NCBI RefSeq assembly: GCF_030253575.1
Contig: NC_080559.1
Location: 31,150,501 to 31,214,500 of the forward strand
DNA from: Rhododendron vialii
Taxonomy: Eukaryota > Streptophyta > Magnoliopsida > Ericales > Ericaceae
Direction of reading: 5' to 3'
DNA: 64,000 bases
Shown piece by piece: positions 35,123 through 48,014 of this stretch. Position 1 is the stretch's first letter, and each line of letters opens with the position of its first letter. Position numbers and translations under genes: made by a program. The notes beneath the pieces are model-generated. The model did no database searches. It was not told the DNA's origin and saw nothing but the letters and a program-made list of their open reading frames with translations.

Positions 35123-37247
35123 TAATAGATCGGTGGATCTTGATCCATATTCCTTTTGCCACTGTCTATCATTGACTGTAGGTGTCCACAATCCAGAGGA
35201 TGTCAAATACTTGTAATATTTTTGCCTTTTTAGATACTTTCATCATTGGGAAAATACTTCTATCATGATGCTTCAATGTCTTTTTTTCAGGCTATTAGTC
35301 TTGCAAACAGCTACCACCAAGCGTATAGATGGGCATTTGTGCCATAAGGTTCGGGATAAGACATCTGGGACACCTTTTTTGTCTTGGCTAATATCAATGA
35401 CCATTGGGTAAGGAATAATCAATGACCCACGATAGTTAGATATCTGGTTCACATCTTTTGCTTTTGTGTGTGATTTGTTTTTGGACCTTAGTCCTCACCC
35501 AATTAGTAAGCTTTCCGATGCCAAATTCCTCATAATTGTCATGTGTGCTACCGTTTGCCCCTTGTTATATGTTGCTTGCGAAACCGCCTGACACTAAATG
35601 GAGAGCCCTTTACTATGATATTTGAAACTTGGACATTTCAAGTTGACCAGACTCACCAGTAGTGCTGCATTGAGTTTCCCATTTGAGGCAATTTGCTCTT
35701 TCACATGCCTGGTGAATGCTGAACTCCCGACATTTCCAGTTGATGTGAATCAAAATGATAAATGTCATTGTAATTCAAGTTTGTTTCTTTGTTTCCTTTC
35801 TTTCTTTCTAGTCCAGGACAAACTGGAACTTCAATGAAACTTTCTAGCTCCGGATCAGATTAAAGTTCATGAATTCCAAATCTATTTCAGAGCATAGCAG
35901 GTCCTGGAAATCATGGTTGCAGTGTCAAAAGTTTGGAGAAAGATGAGAGTAACTGAACCAATTGCTTTTCTCTCCCTCTAAGCCGATCAAACAGTAAATT
36001 GACCATTCTGAGGATATCTGAGGTACCTTTTCCTCTCAAATTCCGTGCATCTGTTATGGTAATAATAGGTATATGAAGTTTGTGCCCGGTTCAATGTGCA
36101 TGCAGTAGAAAACGAACCAGCAGATGGAGACAATAGATTTACCGATTCGGCTATTGATTCATTGCAGGAGGGGCACAATCATAAAAAAAAAAAACAAGAA
36201 GAAAAATATAGTTGTTGGGGGTGCAACGTCAATGACGACAACTTGTGCAATAAAATGTGACTCCCTTGACGTGGTCCCTATGCTTATTCTCTTTCCATTG
36301 TTACTAGTATCTCAAAGAGAGTGATTCCCAGAGAAGCCGGATATCCGACATCAGAAAGAAGTGGTTGATGTTAACTGACAGATCTTCTGAGTTGACTCTA
36401 CTCGGGTATAGAATGCGACAAATTGTGTTCACTTGGTGACGGTTGTACCGATAAGATGTTAGAGTGATTGACTCAATCCTATCTTCTGCTAAAAGCAAGA
36501 GAAGGGAAAGGTTGTATAACTCACAGGGAATCCTTTACCAAAGAAAGACTTGAGTTTTCAAATGATTGAACAAGCCCAAGCAATCTATTTATGATACCTA
36601 GTTGACATTCTTCAAAAGTATCGAAAGCTGCACTTTCTCCTGATGGTCACTAATGATCCTCCTCTCTCTGTGATAGCTAGAAGTGTTCTCCGGTACTCAG
36701 AGCCGGCCTTGACATTTTGGGGGCCTAAGGCAAATTCTAAAGACGGGGGGGGGGGGGGGGGGGGGGGGGCGCCATTTTTTTTCTTTTGGCTTATATTTTG
36801 GGTACTAAAAAATTTTGAGCTTCTATATCGGGTACTAAAAATAGTTGGGGGTCCTATTTTTCTACACTTCTTCGGGGGCCTAAAGAGACCGTCTCTTTTA
36901 CTTTAGCCAGGGCTGGCTCTAATCAACGGCAACTAAAACAGGTAAATAATGAACGTCCCATAAAATGCATTGTCTTGAGCGGCGAAAGTCGTGCATAAGA
37001 CAATCAGAAGTTATGAAGAAAAACACAGGGTAATAGTAGATGTAACAGTGTCTTTTCATAGAGAAGCAAACCACAGTATCTAACACACCACACCTCCATA
37101 CACACATAACACTGAAAATATCACGCCTTCGCCAGTGCCAAACTTACTAGCTAGTCTATGAACATAAAACCAGTTCGTTGTTTCGACTCGATTAACCGCC
37201 TTTTATTCCTATTTATATTAGAGGACGGTCTATATCTTCCCTTAGTA
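35123..37247. other. Intergenic stretch downstream of PPR pseudogene C and of the LEA gene
   Basis: No gene recognised. It contains the small element at 36699-36919. The last 100 bases or so are likely LEA 3' UTR (convergent arrangement). Confidence 0.45.
36699..36919. mobile_element. Small TIR element with a 25-base poly-G run
   Basis: Ends are imperfect inverted repeats: CAGAGCCGGCCTTGACA at the left and TTAGAGCCAGCCCTGGC read inwards from the right. GGGGGCCTAAGG and GGGGGCCTAAAG occur near each end. An uninterrupted run of 25 G lies at 36745-36769. The CAGAGCCGGCC start suggests hAT-like, but no 8-bp duplication was found. Confidence 0.5.
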
Positions 37248-40200
37248 TCACAGCTCAATAGGCTTCTCCAAATCCTCGAGGGGTCGGAAGAAGGCCTTCT
37301 GCTCCAACACCGAGTCCTCGCCACCATTCGCAGCAGCAGACAAGTGGAAGCTGCGTTCCCCGCCCGCGACTTGGCTGTGCTCAGCTGCTGGGCCAAATAC
37401 CCCGGTTTGCGGGTGCGGAGACCAGTACTTGTCGGATCCAGGCTGAATCACATCGTCCGGTACTATTGAAGGCCGGACCTGATCGTCAAAGTTCTTGTCG
37501 TACACCGAAACGTGGACAGCCCTTCTGTACACATAAGTAATCATAGTTAACTAGAAATAATGATGATCATCACCATCTGAGTATCTGTAGTAGGTAACAC
37601 TTTTGATTGCATCGAATGATTTTGTTCCAATCATCTTGCATAAAAAAAACAGCTAAAAATTCATATGGGGACAATGGGGATGGCAACTTCTGTAAATCCA
37701 AGAAAACAAGGCTATATACGAAAAATCACCGTAAATATTATATTCCCCTGATACCCTCGCTCATTTTATTTTATTAGAAGATATAAAATGGTGACCCACC
37801 ATATGTTTTTGTCACTTTTTCTTCCATATGTAATTCAATAATGAAGAAACCGCATTGGTTATTTAATCGTGAATCCGCAAGTGGACCGTGAGATTAGTCC
37901 TCAAAATTAATCGGAGTGCGCGTAAGCAGGTTTGGACACATAAGTTTCAAAAATAATGGAAAAAATGCACTTTTGAAATTTGGTCAAATGGGTATGAGAA
38001 AACAATTAAGTATTTGCCCTCTGTGAGAAAGCTAATAGTAAATGTTTCCTTGTCCACGGGAGCCAACATTCCGAATCTTGGGGTTGCTAGAGGATTTGCC
38101 CGGCCATCCCCAAATTAATTGATGTGCGCAAAAGTTGGCTCAGACTTCAATTATAACAAAAAGAGAAGTTACTAGTACAAAAGAATGGAGAATACGCCAA
38201 TTAGAGTGGTGATGGGTGCCGAACATGAGGCGATTGGCTACTTGTCACACTCCAAAGTTATATATATTCAGGCACATAATTCGATCAGATAAGGACGATT
38301 AGATAAAGACTTCCCACCGAATGGACCGAGTTATTTGCCGAGTAATTAAGAAACAATGACTGATTTCCCACCTTCGGTGCAACCCCTTTTGGGGCCAAGA
38401 GCAAAATATGTAGCAAAAGCAGCCATACAAACACGATCGAGGAAAAAGAAATCACTACTAATATAGTATTAAGTAACAGTCACTGCAATAAGCCAATAAC
38501 CAATCCATTCAAATTTGGGTGCTTGAAATAAGAATCTTTTGTCAAAAGTATGAAAAGTCGCGATGGAAACAAGGGATAACAACTAAGCGGGGTGGTAGGC
38601 ACCAGGTATTTTCATTAAACTCTACAAACGAAAAGATTTCACTTCACTATATAACGTGTATCCCAAGTACAATCAGTCGGGCTAATTTATGGACAATTTC
38701 AATCACCTAACTTGTCCCCATTTATCTCACGCTATTACCTTTCAGGTGTAAGGTGGGCCACAATAGCACCTAACTCATCCGGTGTTTGAAAGTCCAACAA
38801 GTGAAGGGGCAAAACAAATGAGAAATGAAGAAAATTCAAGATGTAATTTAATATTATTTGTAATATGTACCTATGTATATTGAATCATTGATCAACACTA
38901 TATTTGTAACAATTATTTTGTTTACTTTTTTACAATTTATATAACAACAAATTCACATGAATAAGAGCATATGTATACAAAAATATAGTTCGTAAAAGAT
39001 GAGTGTGAAAATAAAAAACCAAACTAGAAAAATAAATAATTACTATTAAGTTTCACTCTCTGTTTTTTGAAATATGTACCCCACTTTTGTTTTTTAATAA
39101 AAAATTAAACATATAATTTATGGATTAATATTAATTGAATATATCTTCCTTCTAATATTTGCCAAATCTTTTTTAGTGATTCGGATCTTTTAGGGTTCAA
39201 ACTTGTTTTATTATTGGGAGTGGAAATCAATCCCCTTAACTTCAGTAACTACTAAAATAATCCTTCAAGGCAATGAACTTGTTCCTCGATACACACTTAA
39301 CTACTAAAATATTCCTCAACTAAAAATAATCCTTCAAGGCAATAAATAAACCCTGTCCTTAGTACATACTCCAAATTCCTACCCACCGAGTGGAGAAGGC
39401 AGGAACTCTTTCGGACGGAAATACCAATAAACAAGCACATATTTGACTATTTGAGCCGGCACATAGGAAAATTTGACTGCGAGAGGGGATAAATTAGAAT
39501 CAACTATAAGTTGGACAAACAAATCTTTCCCTTTTACATCCGTTTCGGTAAGAGAAATAAGTATCCATTTGTTAAAATTAAAGGTGATGTATTGTGAAAG
39601 AATGACCTGTTTCGTAAAGCAAAAAATAAGTACTTTAAAAATAAGAACCTTAAAGGCACGGAATCTACTTAGCAATAAAGAAAACTTCAAAGATCGTAAT
39701 ATCAAGTTTTACCATAACAATATTCCCGGAAAATTTTCCACAGAAAACATATCCGGACCATCAGATTAGTTTGACCTAAAATTAATTTGTATTAGTTAAA
39801 AACAGTCGGTTTTACGGAGCTTTTGTTTATTTATTTTTAAATATTTTTTAGGATCAACGATTCGTCCCGACTGGAGAAATAAAATAGTACCAAAAAAATG
39901 GTCCAAAATTGATAAGAGCTCAGATAAGAAGACACGAAAGATAATTAGAAAAATGCTAATCATAATTAATTGACACTGATTAATGTGTAAAAATTACATC
40001 GATATCGATTTCTATGAGAGGTGTATAGTATGCAAGGTGTATTGATATTTGTGATTTTTTTGACATTTTGTGAGTACTATTCACTGCCTGAGGGGTTAAC
40101 CAAACACAATATAATAATACAACTATTTCAAGCTTTCAAATTTACTGATTTTCTCCGTAATTTTTTTACCGAAATGATGATTAATTAAAAAAAAATTGCA

Positions 40201-40770
40201 GTGAATCTAACAAAATAAAAAAATAAAAAAAGGAACGAATACACCGTAACAATAATTCAGGCCAAAGTAAATCTGCGACAAAAGCGGTATTCAAAACTTC
40301 AGAAACGAAGCTTCGGCGATGCTTCACTTCACATAGATCCAACACAAAGTCAATGATGTGATAAATTCATTCTTAAGCCACAAGAAGCACGAAAATAATA
40401 CGCGCCGTGCGTGAAAAGCTCAAAACAACACCCGAATCCCGATCACATTAATCCACACGCATCATCAACACAAATAAACAGCAATCCTCAAGGAAATCAC
40501 CTCGCAACTCAGCTCTCTCCAGCGTAATCGGCGACATCGATCACAAGTTTAAAAAAAAAAAAAAAAAAAACTTACAGATACCATACGTACACATATTCCG
40601 TACACATACAAGTACACGTGTAGATATACACAGAAAGATGTGAGAATATATATATACCTGAGAGCAAGGAAGGGAGAGTGAATTGGATCGGGAGAGGTCC
40701 CGGCTCGGATCTGGTTGACGAATCGCTTACCGATGCCGACGAGTCCCCTGCACTGCGAATTGGCGGCCAT
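37248..40770 (-). CDS. LEA-like protein of the At5g17165 type
   Basis: Small stress- or embryogenesis-associated protein, named in plants as late embryogenesis abundant protein At5g17165-like; probable mitochondrial targeting is inference. Exon 1 is 40770-40658 ([20 protein letters not shown], then [17 protein letters not shown]). Exon 2 is 37524-37248 ([62 protein letters not shown], stop TGA). The splice pair GT at 40657 and AG at 37525 restores RR at the junction, giving 129 residues, close to the family size. The 3.1-kb intron holds SINE fragments and poly-A tracts. No defect seen. The in-frame ATG near 37544 is intronic and not the start. Confidence 0.9.
37860..38165 (+). mobile_element. 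SINE fragments in the LEA intron
   Basis: Two adjacent diverged pieces. The first (about 37860-37950) has the 3' module AATCGGAGTGCGCGTAAGC then TTTGGACAC. The second (about 37985-38165) has an A-box-like GGTCAAATGGG, GATGTGCGCAAAAGTTGGCT and an A-rich end. Both match the order seen in the complete SINE at 44878-45066. Heavily mutated. Confidence 0.5.
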
Positions 40771-42092
40771 ACAATACAGATTCGATATAGTGAGAGAAAG
40801 TAGAGTGAGAAACGAAATGCACCGAAGGTAGAGAGAAGAGAAGGTAGAGAGAGGAAGGTGGGATTCCTGCAAGAAAAGAGAGCAGTATATATAGGGGGAA
40901 GGCAATGAAGAGTGCGTGTTGCCTGCCTAACCGTTTCCCCCCCTTGGACCATACCTACCCCAGAACCCCGTACTAGGGAGTACCGATTCCGTCCAGTGAG
41001 TACCGTCACTTTTGACGGTCAACTTTAATCTTCTAACGGAAGGCTCTTGTCCCGATGAGATTAGGACGTTATTTTGTGGAGTAGTTATAAATACCGATTA
41101 TTATCCTGATACAAAACTTTGATATTTGTAATAAAAAAAATTGGAGAGTGATTTTGTCATTTCTTTTTTTGTTAATATCACTTCTTTTTGTATTTATATA
41201 AGATGATTTGTTATGTGAAAGAATGTGTGGCATTAACAAAAAAGTGAGTGATAAAATCAATTCCCTAAAAACTTCAGTATATATTTTCAGAATTTGTAAA
41301 TCAAATTAAAAGAGTTTGTGAGTTCTTTTTTTTGAAAGGATAGTTTGTGAGTTCTTTAATTTAGCACAGATACATGTAAAAATTGTACATGAGAAATTTT
41401 ACTTTTTAAGTTAGAAATTACACGAATTTTCATGAAGGATTAGCAATTGTTGGGGCTGATATACGAACTAAGCTACTCAAATTCAAACTCGGATTGTGAC
41501 TCATTAAAACTCATTTAATATCGACTTTCTACATAACACAATTGAGCCAGAAATATGCATGTGCTCGTTCAAAACTTTTAATTTAAAATAACGTTTGAAC
41601 AAGATACTAGTTATCTCGTGAGATAGAAGATGTTAGCTTGCAATTTCTTGATAAAAGCTCATTTAAAATTAACTCAATCTATATATTAACGACGGTCTTA
41701 CTAATATTCATTCTAGGTGGAGAATAATAAGCATAAAACGACAAACAAGTTTGGATACCAATACACATTTTACGTCTATCAAGACAATTTTTTTGAATAT
41801 CGATACACTATTTATATATTATCCTCCTGCTAATGAGCGGAAGTTAACATTTTTTTATTAACAAATCAAATATGAATATATTTTCAAAATTGATTAAATT
41901 TTCCAATCAGATTTTGACGGATCAACCTAAGAGCATCACCAATGCACTCCTTGAAAATGGATCCTAAATTGAATTCTAAAATGTACACATGCGCTTAAGT
42001 GGTATTCAATTTTCACTCCTAAAAAGCTTGTTAATTTAGAGGGTGTGTGCGCACTAAAAATGAGTAAAAATTAAAATGAGTTAAGGATAATA
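40771..42092. other. LEA promoter side and AT-rich intergenic DNA
   Basis: The first 150 bases are CT/GA-rich and probably LEA 5' UTR and promoter (a TATATATAGG motif lies at about 40889-40898). The rest is AT-rich, with one relic around 41440-41700 rich in ACTCATTTAA/CTCGTGAG-type text like that near 63550. No gene. Confidence 0.45.
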
Positions 42093-42316
42093 CTCTCTCC
42101 GTCCCGATTTGTTTGTCCACTTTTTGACTTTTTGAGAGCGTTTGACCTCTCAAAAAATTAGCTATAATTTTCAATTCGTAATGTTTTTAATATACAATAT
42201 GGATCTTGTTTGATAGATATCAATTAGTTTTATTATACAAAATCTTCAAAATCATAAAAAATATTATAAAATGTACGTATTTTGATAATTGGATAAACAA
42301 ATTAGGACGGAAGGAG
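42093..42316. mobile_element. Stowaway MITE
   Basis: A 224-bp element beginning CTCTCTCCGTCCCGATTTGT and ending ACAAATTAGGACGGAAGGAG, an inverted match, with TA on both sides (42091-42092 and 42317-42318). CTCCCTCCGTCCC ends and the TA duplication are diagnostic of Stowaway (Tc1/mariner) MITEs. Confidence 0.9.
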
Positions 42317-43584
42317 TAGTACAAATCAGCTAAACATTGCCACGTTGGCGAGGCCTTTTGACTGGGTTGGGCGGATAAAGGAGGGAATATTCTCTGGAGG
42401 GGTCGTGTAAACAAAATGGATTAAGAAAGAAAACTTACTGTAAAAGTGTATTAACGGCGTTAGTCGTTGGGATCAGCGAAAGAGCGTGAATAATGGGGAA
42501 ATGACTACTTTGTCCTCAATTGTACGGAAAGTTGTGGTAAACGACACCGTAGATTCGTACTGTAGCTTTCAATGGCGGATATATAGAGATGGAGATGGGA
42601 TCAGTGGACCCATCGTGCAAAGCCTTGAGCCACGGACCAATCCAACAGGTCATTATTATTATAGTATAAAAGAATGGCCAACTACTCCACCCAAGGATCA
42701 ATAATCGGATGCCTTTATTGTCCGCAGGAATGGGGATGCTGCCCCATTCGAAGTGGTGCAGAACGGTCGATTTGATCACTTATCTCGACAATCGAAGGTT
42801 TGGATTTTAATCGAACGATAGATGGTTTTGATTTGTATGCAATTAAATTCGATTTGAGCCGAGATGAACGGTCGGATTGACAGTTCTGCGCCCGTTCGGC
42901 AGCATCACCTAGTCCTTGTCCGTATCGAGCATTAGCTTGTGTCTTAATGAATCAATTCTTTTCCGTAATCTAAGTCATGTAAAGCGCGTGCTTGAATACG
43001 AGTGAAAGAGAAGAAATCAAGCTTATCAAATTGGTTGTCTCATTTCTCTTCCTAGTGATGACCAGAGTTTGAGTATCAAAAGAAGCATGTTTGGGGTTCA
43101 GAGCTATAGATAGTCTCTGAACTCCCTGTTGACTAATATACTAACAATCCGCTAACCCCACTGATGTATGCCGTATGACAAAAAAAAAAAAATTTCTCCG
43201 AGAAAATTGGCTCAATGGTAGCGTAATTGTGTTTAGGTGTCTTAAGGTACGGTGGTGGTTTAATTCACGAAGAGAGAAAGTAGACCCCCCTGTTAATGGG
43301 TTGGAATGAAATTTTGGTTAGTATAAATGTTTCTAACATATGACAAAAAGAATGTGAGTGAAAAGAGAAGCGAGAGTGTAAAAGTATATTTCGCAAATGT
43401 TTTTAGACTACTAGTAAAATTTACAAGAGGAGAGGATTGAGAACGAGAGTGGTAAAGAAAATGATAAAAAACAAAACCAAAGAGTTTTTATTGAGGGATT
43501 AATATGTGACCTAGCTCCTGACTTAACATCTCCAAACCTCTCGTGGACCTCACTCTTAAATCAATAATGAGGATCCGGTCGGCC
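42317..43584. other. Intergenic stretch with relic repeats
   Basis: Segment 42700-42920 has inverted-looking blocks (GGGGATGCTGCCCCATTCGA and GCCCGTTCGGCAGCATCACC), so it may be a decayed TIR element. A tRNA-like A-box (TGGCTCAATGG) at about 43207 followed by GGTGGTTTAATTCACG may be a SINE fragment. No gene. Confidence 0.4.
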
Positions 43585-43939
43585 CTGTTCGGCTAAATAA
43601 GCCAATTTATTTATTTTTTTGTCTTTATTCAATTTTTTTTTTGTATTTGTTAGTTTTTTGTCAATTTTTTAGGGATTATTGCATCGTCATGACAAGAAGA
43701 ATAAAAAAAGTAAAAAATTATGATCGAAATTCAATTTTTTTGAATAAAGACAAAAAAAATTGGCTTATTAGCTATTTAAAAAAATTAAGTTTCGATCGTA
43801 ATTATTTACTTTTTAGATTGTTCTTGTCACGACAATGCAATAATCCCCAAAAAAATTGATGAAAAACTAACAAATACGAAAAAAAATTGAATAAGGACAA
43901 AAAAATGAGTTAATTGACTTATTTAGCTGAATGGAACAC
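43585..43939. mobile_element. Foldback MITE, GTTCGGCTAAATAAG family (copy 1)
   Basis: Inverted-repeat element: left TGTTCGGCTAAATAAGCCAA, right end its imperfect reverse complement, with TCTTTATTCAATTTTTTTT, TTTGTTAGTTTTT, ATTATTGCATCGTCATGAC blocks facing their complements around 43770. Same family as 56571-56932. Confidence 0.8.
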
Positions 43940-44857
43940 CATGTAGACACTGTAGTGAAAATTTATCTGTGCAAAAAGTCATCTTCATCTGACCTCAAAC
44001 ACACAAACAAATCACATTTTATACTATCATTGATGAAGGACACGTAATCCATTTTCATGAAACAAGGTTTGATTTGTTTATGTGTTTTTAGATATTGGAT
44101 GAAGCTTATTTATTAATTCCTTATGCGGATGAACCTCCCCCACAAATTCCACGAGATAAACGATTTAAATAGAGAGATGAAGAGATAAAGTTGAGAGAGG
44201 AGTTGTTCCCGTGCCCGAAGACATCATCAATTGATTTGTTAGATCAAGACAATCTCAATCTCTTCAATTAAAATATCTTCAGGGTGATTCACATAATTTT
44301 GAATCGTAATTGAAGATGCTTTAACGAAGAATCTTAATCACAAAATGATATATCATGAAAATCAGGAGAGATTAATAGCTTTATATTGTTGCTATTATTC
44401 TAACCTTTGGTGAAGATTTCCCTTTATAAAAAGAAAATCTCGGTGCGGATTAAAATAATTAAATAGTTTTAAGTAATGTACTAAAAGGCAAAGTCTTTTG
44501 GCTAACCTATTAGGTTTCAGTTTTGAGTGTCATTACCCCTTCCCTCTTGTACGGTGGAGTATTTTCATTTGTACTTAAGAGAGTTGGGAATTTGATTAAG
44601 ACCCTCCCATAACTTACATAACAAGACAACCTTGAATTTTTTATTTTTATTTTTTGATATTTCACCCTTTCTCAATTCTTAGATATCATCTCTCTCTCTC
44701 TCTCTATTATCCAAAGGGGTGTTATTGAGAATAAAATATTAGATGTCACTATTAGTGTATCCATCAACACACTTCTAGGAAGTTTCCTACCCCTTTCCTT
44801 TACCATATTTTAGTAATTTGTTTCCTAATCCAAAGATGGATGTCTGAATTTTACAAA
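43940..44857. other. AT-rich intergenic DNA
   Basis: A short CT microsatellite lies at about 44690-44705. Nothing else recognised. Confidence 0.4.
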
Positions 44858-44877
44858 AAAGAAAGACAGAAGTAAAT

Positions 44878-45066
44878 CCCGAGGAGTTGGCTGAGTGGAT
44901 ATGAGAAAACAATAATTGTTTGTTAGGTTCGAATTTTACGGAAATTAAACATTTTAAACTTTGGGGCTATTAGTATTGGAGGGTTTATCTGGTCATTAAC
45001 TTCAGGATTTCAATTTTAGTCGAAGCGTGCGCAAGTATGTCCGGACATCCGGTTACCGACAAAGAA
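44878..45066 (+). mobile_element. tRNA-derived SINE with target-site duplication
   Basis: A-box TGGCTGAGTGG at 44888-44898 and B-box GGTTCGAATTT at 44926-44936, about 28 bases apart, form an internal pol III promoter. The 3' body has GAAGCGTGCGCAAGTATG, TCCGGACATCCGGTTACCGA and an A-rich end. Flanked by similar direct repeats AAAGAAAGACAGAAGTAAAT (44858-44877) and AAAGAAAGATAGAAGTATAA (from 45067). Fragments of the same family lie at about 37860-38165 and 47460-47590. Confidence 0.85.
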
Positions 45067-45088
45067 AAAGAAAGATAGAAGTATAAAT

Positions 45089-47459
45089 TACGCTTGCTTC
45101 AGACATTAGAATAGATAATTCCCCATCAATGGCCTTTGAGGGAAACAACAGAGAGTCAAAATATCCCTGGCCTAGGTCATCTTCTAAAACAAAACAACAA
45201 CTTATCGACTGAAATGTGTGAAAGGAATCAAATCTTCTTGAAAATAATTACTAACTAATTACTCCTATTGTTTATCTGCATGTGATGTCTTCCCTGGTCA
45301 GTTATTTTGTGTATTAATTTCTCACCATCAGGTTGATTTGTTCGATCGGTTGTGTTTATCGAGCTTGATTTGATTATTGTATACTCTCACATATTGATGG
45401 AGTATTCCGTTCGTTTAATCTGATCATACATGAATGTAATTTTCTATATTACGGCTCGGGGGTCCAAAAAATTTGTATATATTTTTTGCCTATAATTAAG
45501 TTAATTATTTTTATATTGTCTATGTATATGAGTCATTGGTGCAAATGAATAAAGTCCCGATAAGTTTTCAATCTAAATAAGTATATTTACTTTATATTAT
45601 TTTGTATGTAAAACAATCAGATACATTTTTGTCACTAAAGTCCTGTAGGCTACAGCTGCCTCTTTGGATATCTTATATAGGTTTTAAACAAAACTAGAAT
45701 ATCCATTTGACTAGTGTAGTTAAGAGCTGAGAGGTCAAGGAATAAATGTTGTCGAATACAAAATTTTTATTATTTTTCTCCTTTATAGCATATTAGATTC
45801 GTTTTTTTTTTTCCCCCACATGATAGTAGATAATAACATAGTTCGACCGAATTTGCGCTACTCATTTCTCGGGTCCGGACACTTGAGTTATAAAATAAAA
45901 TAAAAAAACGCACTTCGGGCTATACAAAATTTTTCACATTGATTTTGTTTGGTGCAAAAAGTTGTGGGCATGACCATCATTTAATGGGTTTTTAGGGGTG
46001 GATCTACATTCACAACAAGGGGTCACGTGCCCCTCTAAATTTCCAATTCTTGCACTTTTACCCCTAACAATTTGCAATATCCTTCATTTAATTTTCTCAA
46101 AAATTGTATTAGTTCCCCAAAGTTTTAGCAATTATACAATTTAAGTACTCCTTCTTAGTGTTAAATGTACGAAAGTAACGTGTTAGCGTTGAGTTCAACC
46201 TACTCATGTTCTTGAAATCCTGATTACTTCCAATTAATGTGTTAATTGCACGTGGAAATTAGTATTACTTTTTAATTTCTCTATGACATAAAACCCGTTC
46301 TAAAACCTATGAAACTTGGACCGAAAAATAATATGGTGCTTCATTGTGAAAAAGTATTTTCCAATCTTATGATTAAAAGGTCCGCTCCTACGTTGATTTT
46401 CTGGATCTGCCATGTTTCGTGCCAATTTTTTCAGAGTTGAACGGTCAAATTGTTAAAAACAAAGTAAAATCTCCATTTGTCTTTTCTTGTGGGTAAGTTA
46501 AAATCTCCATTTGTTGAATGAAGAAACGGAAAATTTGGACCTTTAATTTCACAGTCCAAGGGGGGCTGCCAAACTTAATAAAATGACAACAAAACTGAAG
46601 CTACGAGGTCCCATAGTCATAACAGTTGAAACGATCTCCTCAAGCCAGCCATCAAACAGGACCTTAATAAGTAGGGGCGGTTCAGGATTGTTGTTCAGCG
46701 GTGACAAAAATACATTAAAATATTTTATAGATGAAACACTATAAACATAAAGATATTTATTTGGGTTGAAAACTTATCGGGACTTGATTTATTTTGTTTC
46801 TTCGAGCAACAATATCTACTTACTTACAAATCTAAGTAATTTTCATTTGATTTGGCTTCGTATCAATGATACACTAATGATTCAATGCAAACAATATTAC
46901 GAAAAAAATCAAAATATATGAAAAAATATAAAACTTTAGTGTATTTCTTGAACTCAGGGAGTTCGCTTGACGACCCCCCTCAAATACTTGTGTAAATGTG
47001 TAAGCGCCCATGACCTTAAGGTAATATAACATTAATTCCAGCAATGCTTCAGACATAAACGGAGAGCTGTACATACTCAAATACATATCGAAATCGTCCG
47101 ATGTGTATGAATCCCACATATACCACGTGCATCGAACAATTTTGAGCCATCTATATTCAAATCTATGTACCTGATCCGATTGGGTCGGTAACATTGCCCA
47201 TAATCCTAGTCAACCTCAACAAGGTGCCAATCACGCCTCGGATACCCTTTTCCAAAGTTAGACCGGAGTATTATATTTGACATTATTGGAGGTGCACCCT
47301 TTTATAATAATGTAAGAAATAACAATTGCTTAAGCCAGTTGCTTGGAGGAATTTGAAAGTCTCATTCTCAACAACCTCCTCCAGTTTGGAGAGTTAAAAT
47401 TGCTTTCTGACATTGTATAGTGTAGTCAATAATTCTACCTCATGATCAAATCAAAAGGT
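45089..47459. other. Intergenic DNA with hAT-like repeat relics
   Basis: Relics beginning AGGGGTGGATCTAC (about 45995) and AGGGGCGGTTCAGGA (about 46674) resemble the end of the element at 20477-20905. Related AT-rich body text (TCGGGACTT..., ...TTTATTTTGTTTC) occurs near 45550, 46780 and 48420. No gene. Confidence 0.4.
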
Positions 47460-47588
47460 ACTTCTAAGCCAAATATTCTAAATCTTAGGGTCACTAGAGA
47501 TTATATCCGATTGTTACCTTTTAAGGTCTTGAAATTAGTCGAGATGCGCGCAAAGCTAGTCTAGACAACCGGTTATCAAGAAATTTTT

Positions 47589-47590
<2 letters not shown>
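47460..47590 (+). mobile_element. SINE 3' fragment
   Basis: GTCGAGATGCGCGCAAAGCT followed by CTAGACAACCGGTTATCAAG matches the 3' module of the SINE at 44878-45066. It ends in a poly-T run that leads directly into the poly-G minisatellite. Confidence 0.55.
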
Positions 47591-47623
<33 letters not shown>

Positions 47624-48014
47624 CAGAGAATTCCGGATCAGCTTGCGCTTATCTTGGATTAATCATTACAGACTCGTCCACAACAAATTCATGAGCTGGG
47701 GGGGGGGGGGGAATACAGAGAATTCCGGATCAGCTTGTGCTTATCTTGGATTAATCATTACAGACTCGTCCACAACAGATTCATGAGCTTATGAGTGAAC
47801 GTGAGACGGGGGGCGGGGGGGGGGGAATACAGAGAATTCCGGATCAGCTTGCGCTTATCCTGGATTAATCATTACAGACTCGTCCACAACAGATTCATGA
47901 GCTGGGGGGGAGGGGGAATACAGAGAATTCCGGATCAGCTTGTGCTTATCTTGGATTAATCATTACAGACTCGTCCACACAGATTCATGAGCTTATGAGT
48001 GAACGTGAGACGGG
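47591..48014. repeat. Poly-G minisatellite with dimeric higher-order structure
   Basis: Four copies of a unit starting after a G-run with AATACAGAGAATTCCGGATC (47620, 47712, 47826, 47917; spacings 92, 114, 91). Units 1 and 3 read CTTGCGCTT and end at ATGAGCT before the next G-run. Units 2 and 4 read CTTGTGCTT and carry an extra TATGAGTGAACGTGAGACGG. The true period is therefore a dimer of about 206 bases repeated twice. G-runs are 21, about 13, about 12 and about 11 bases long. Confidence 0.9.

Noticed and set aside
46874-47194. 106-codon minus-strand frame
   Set aside because: Lies within AT-rich repeat relics; no motif, no splice partners.
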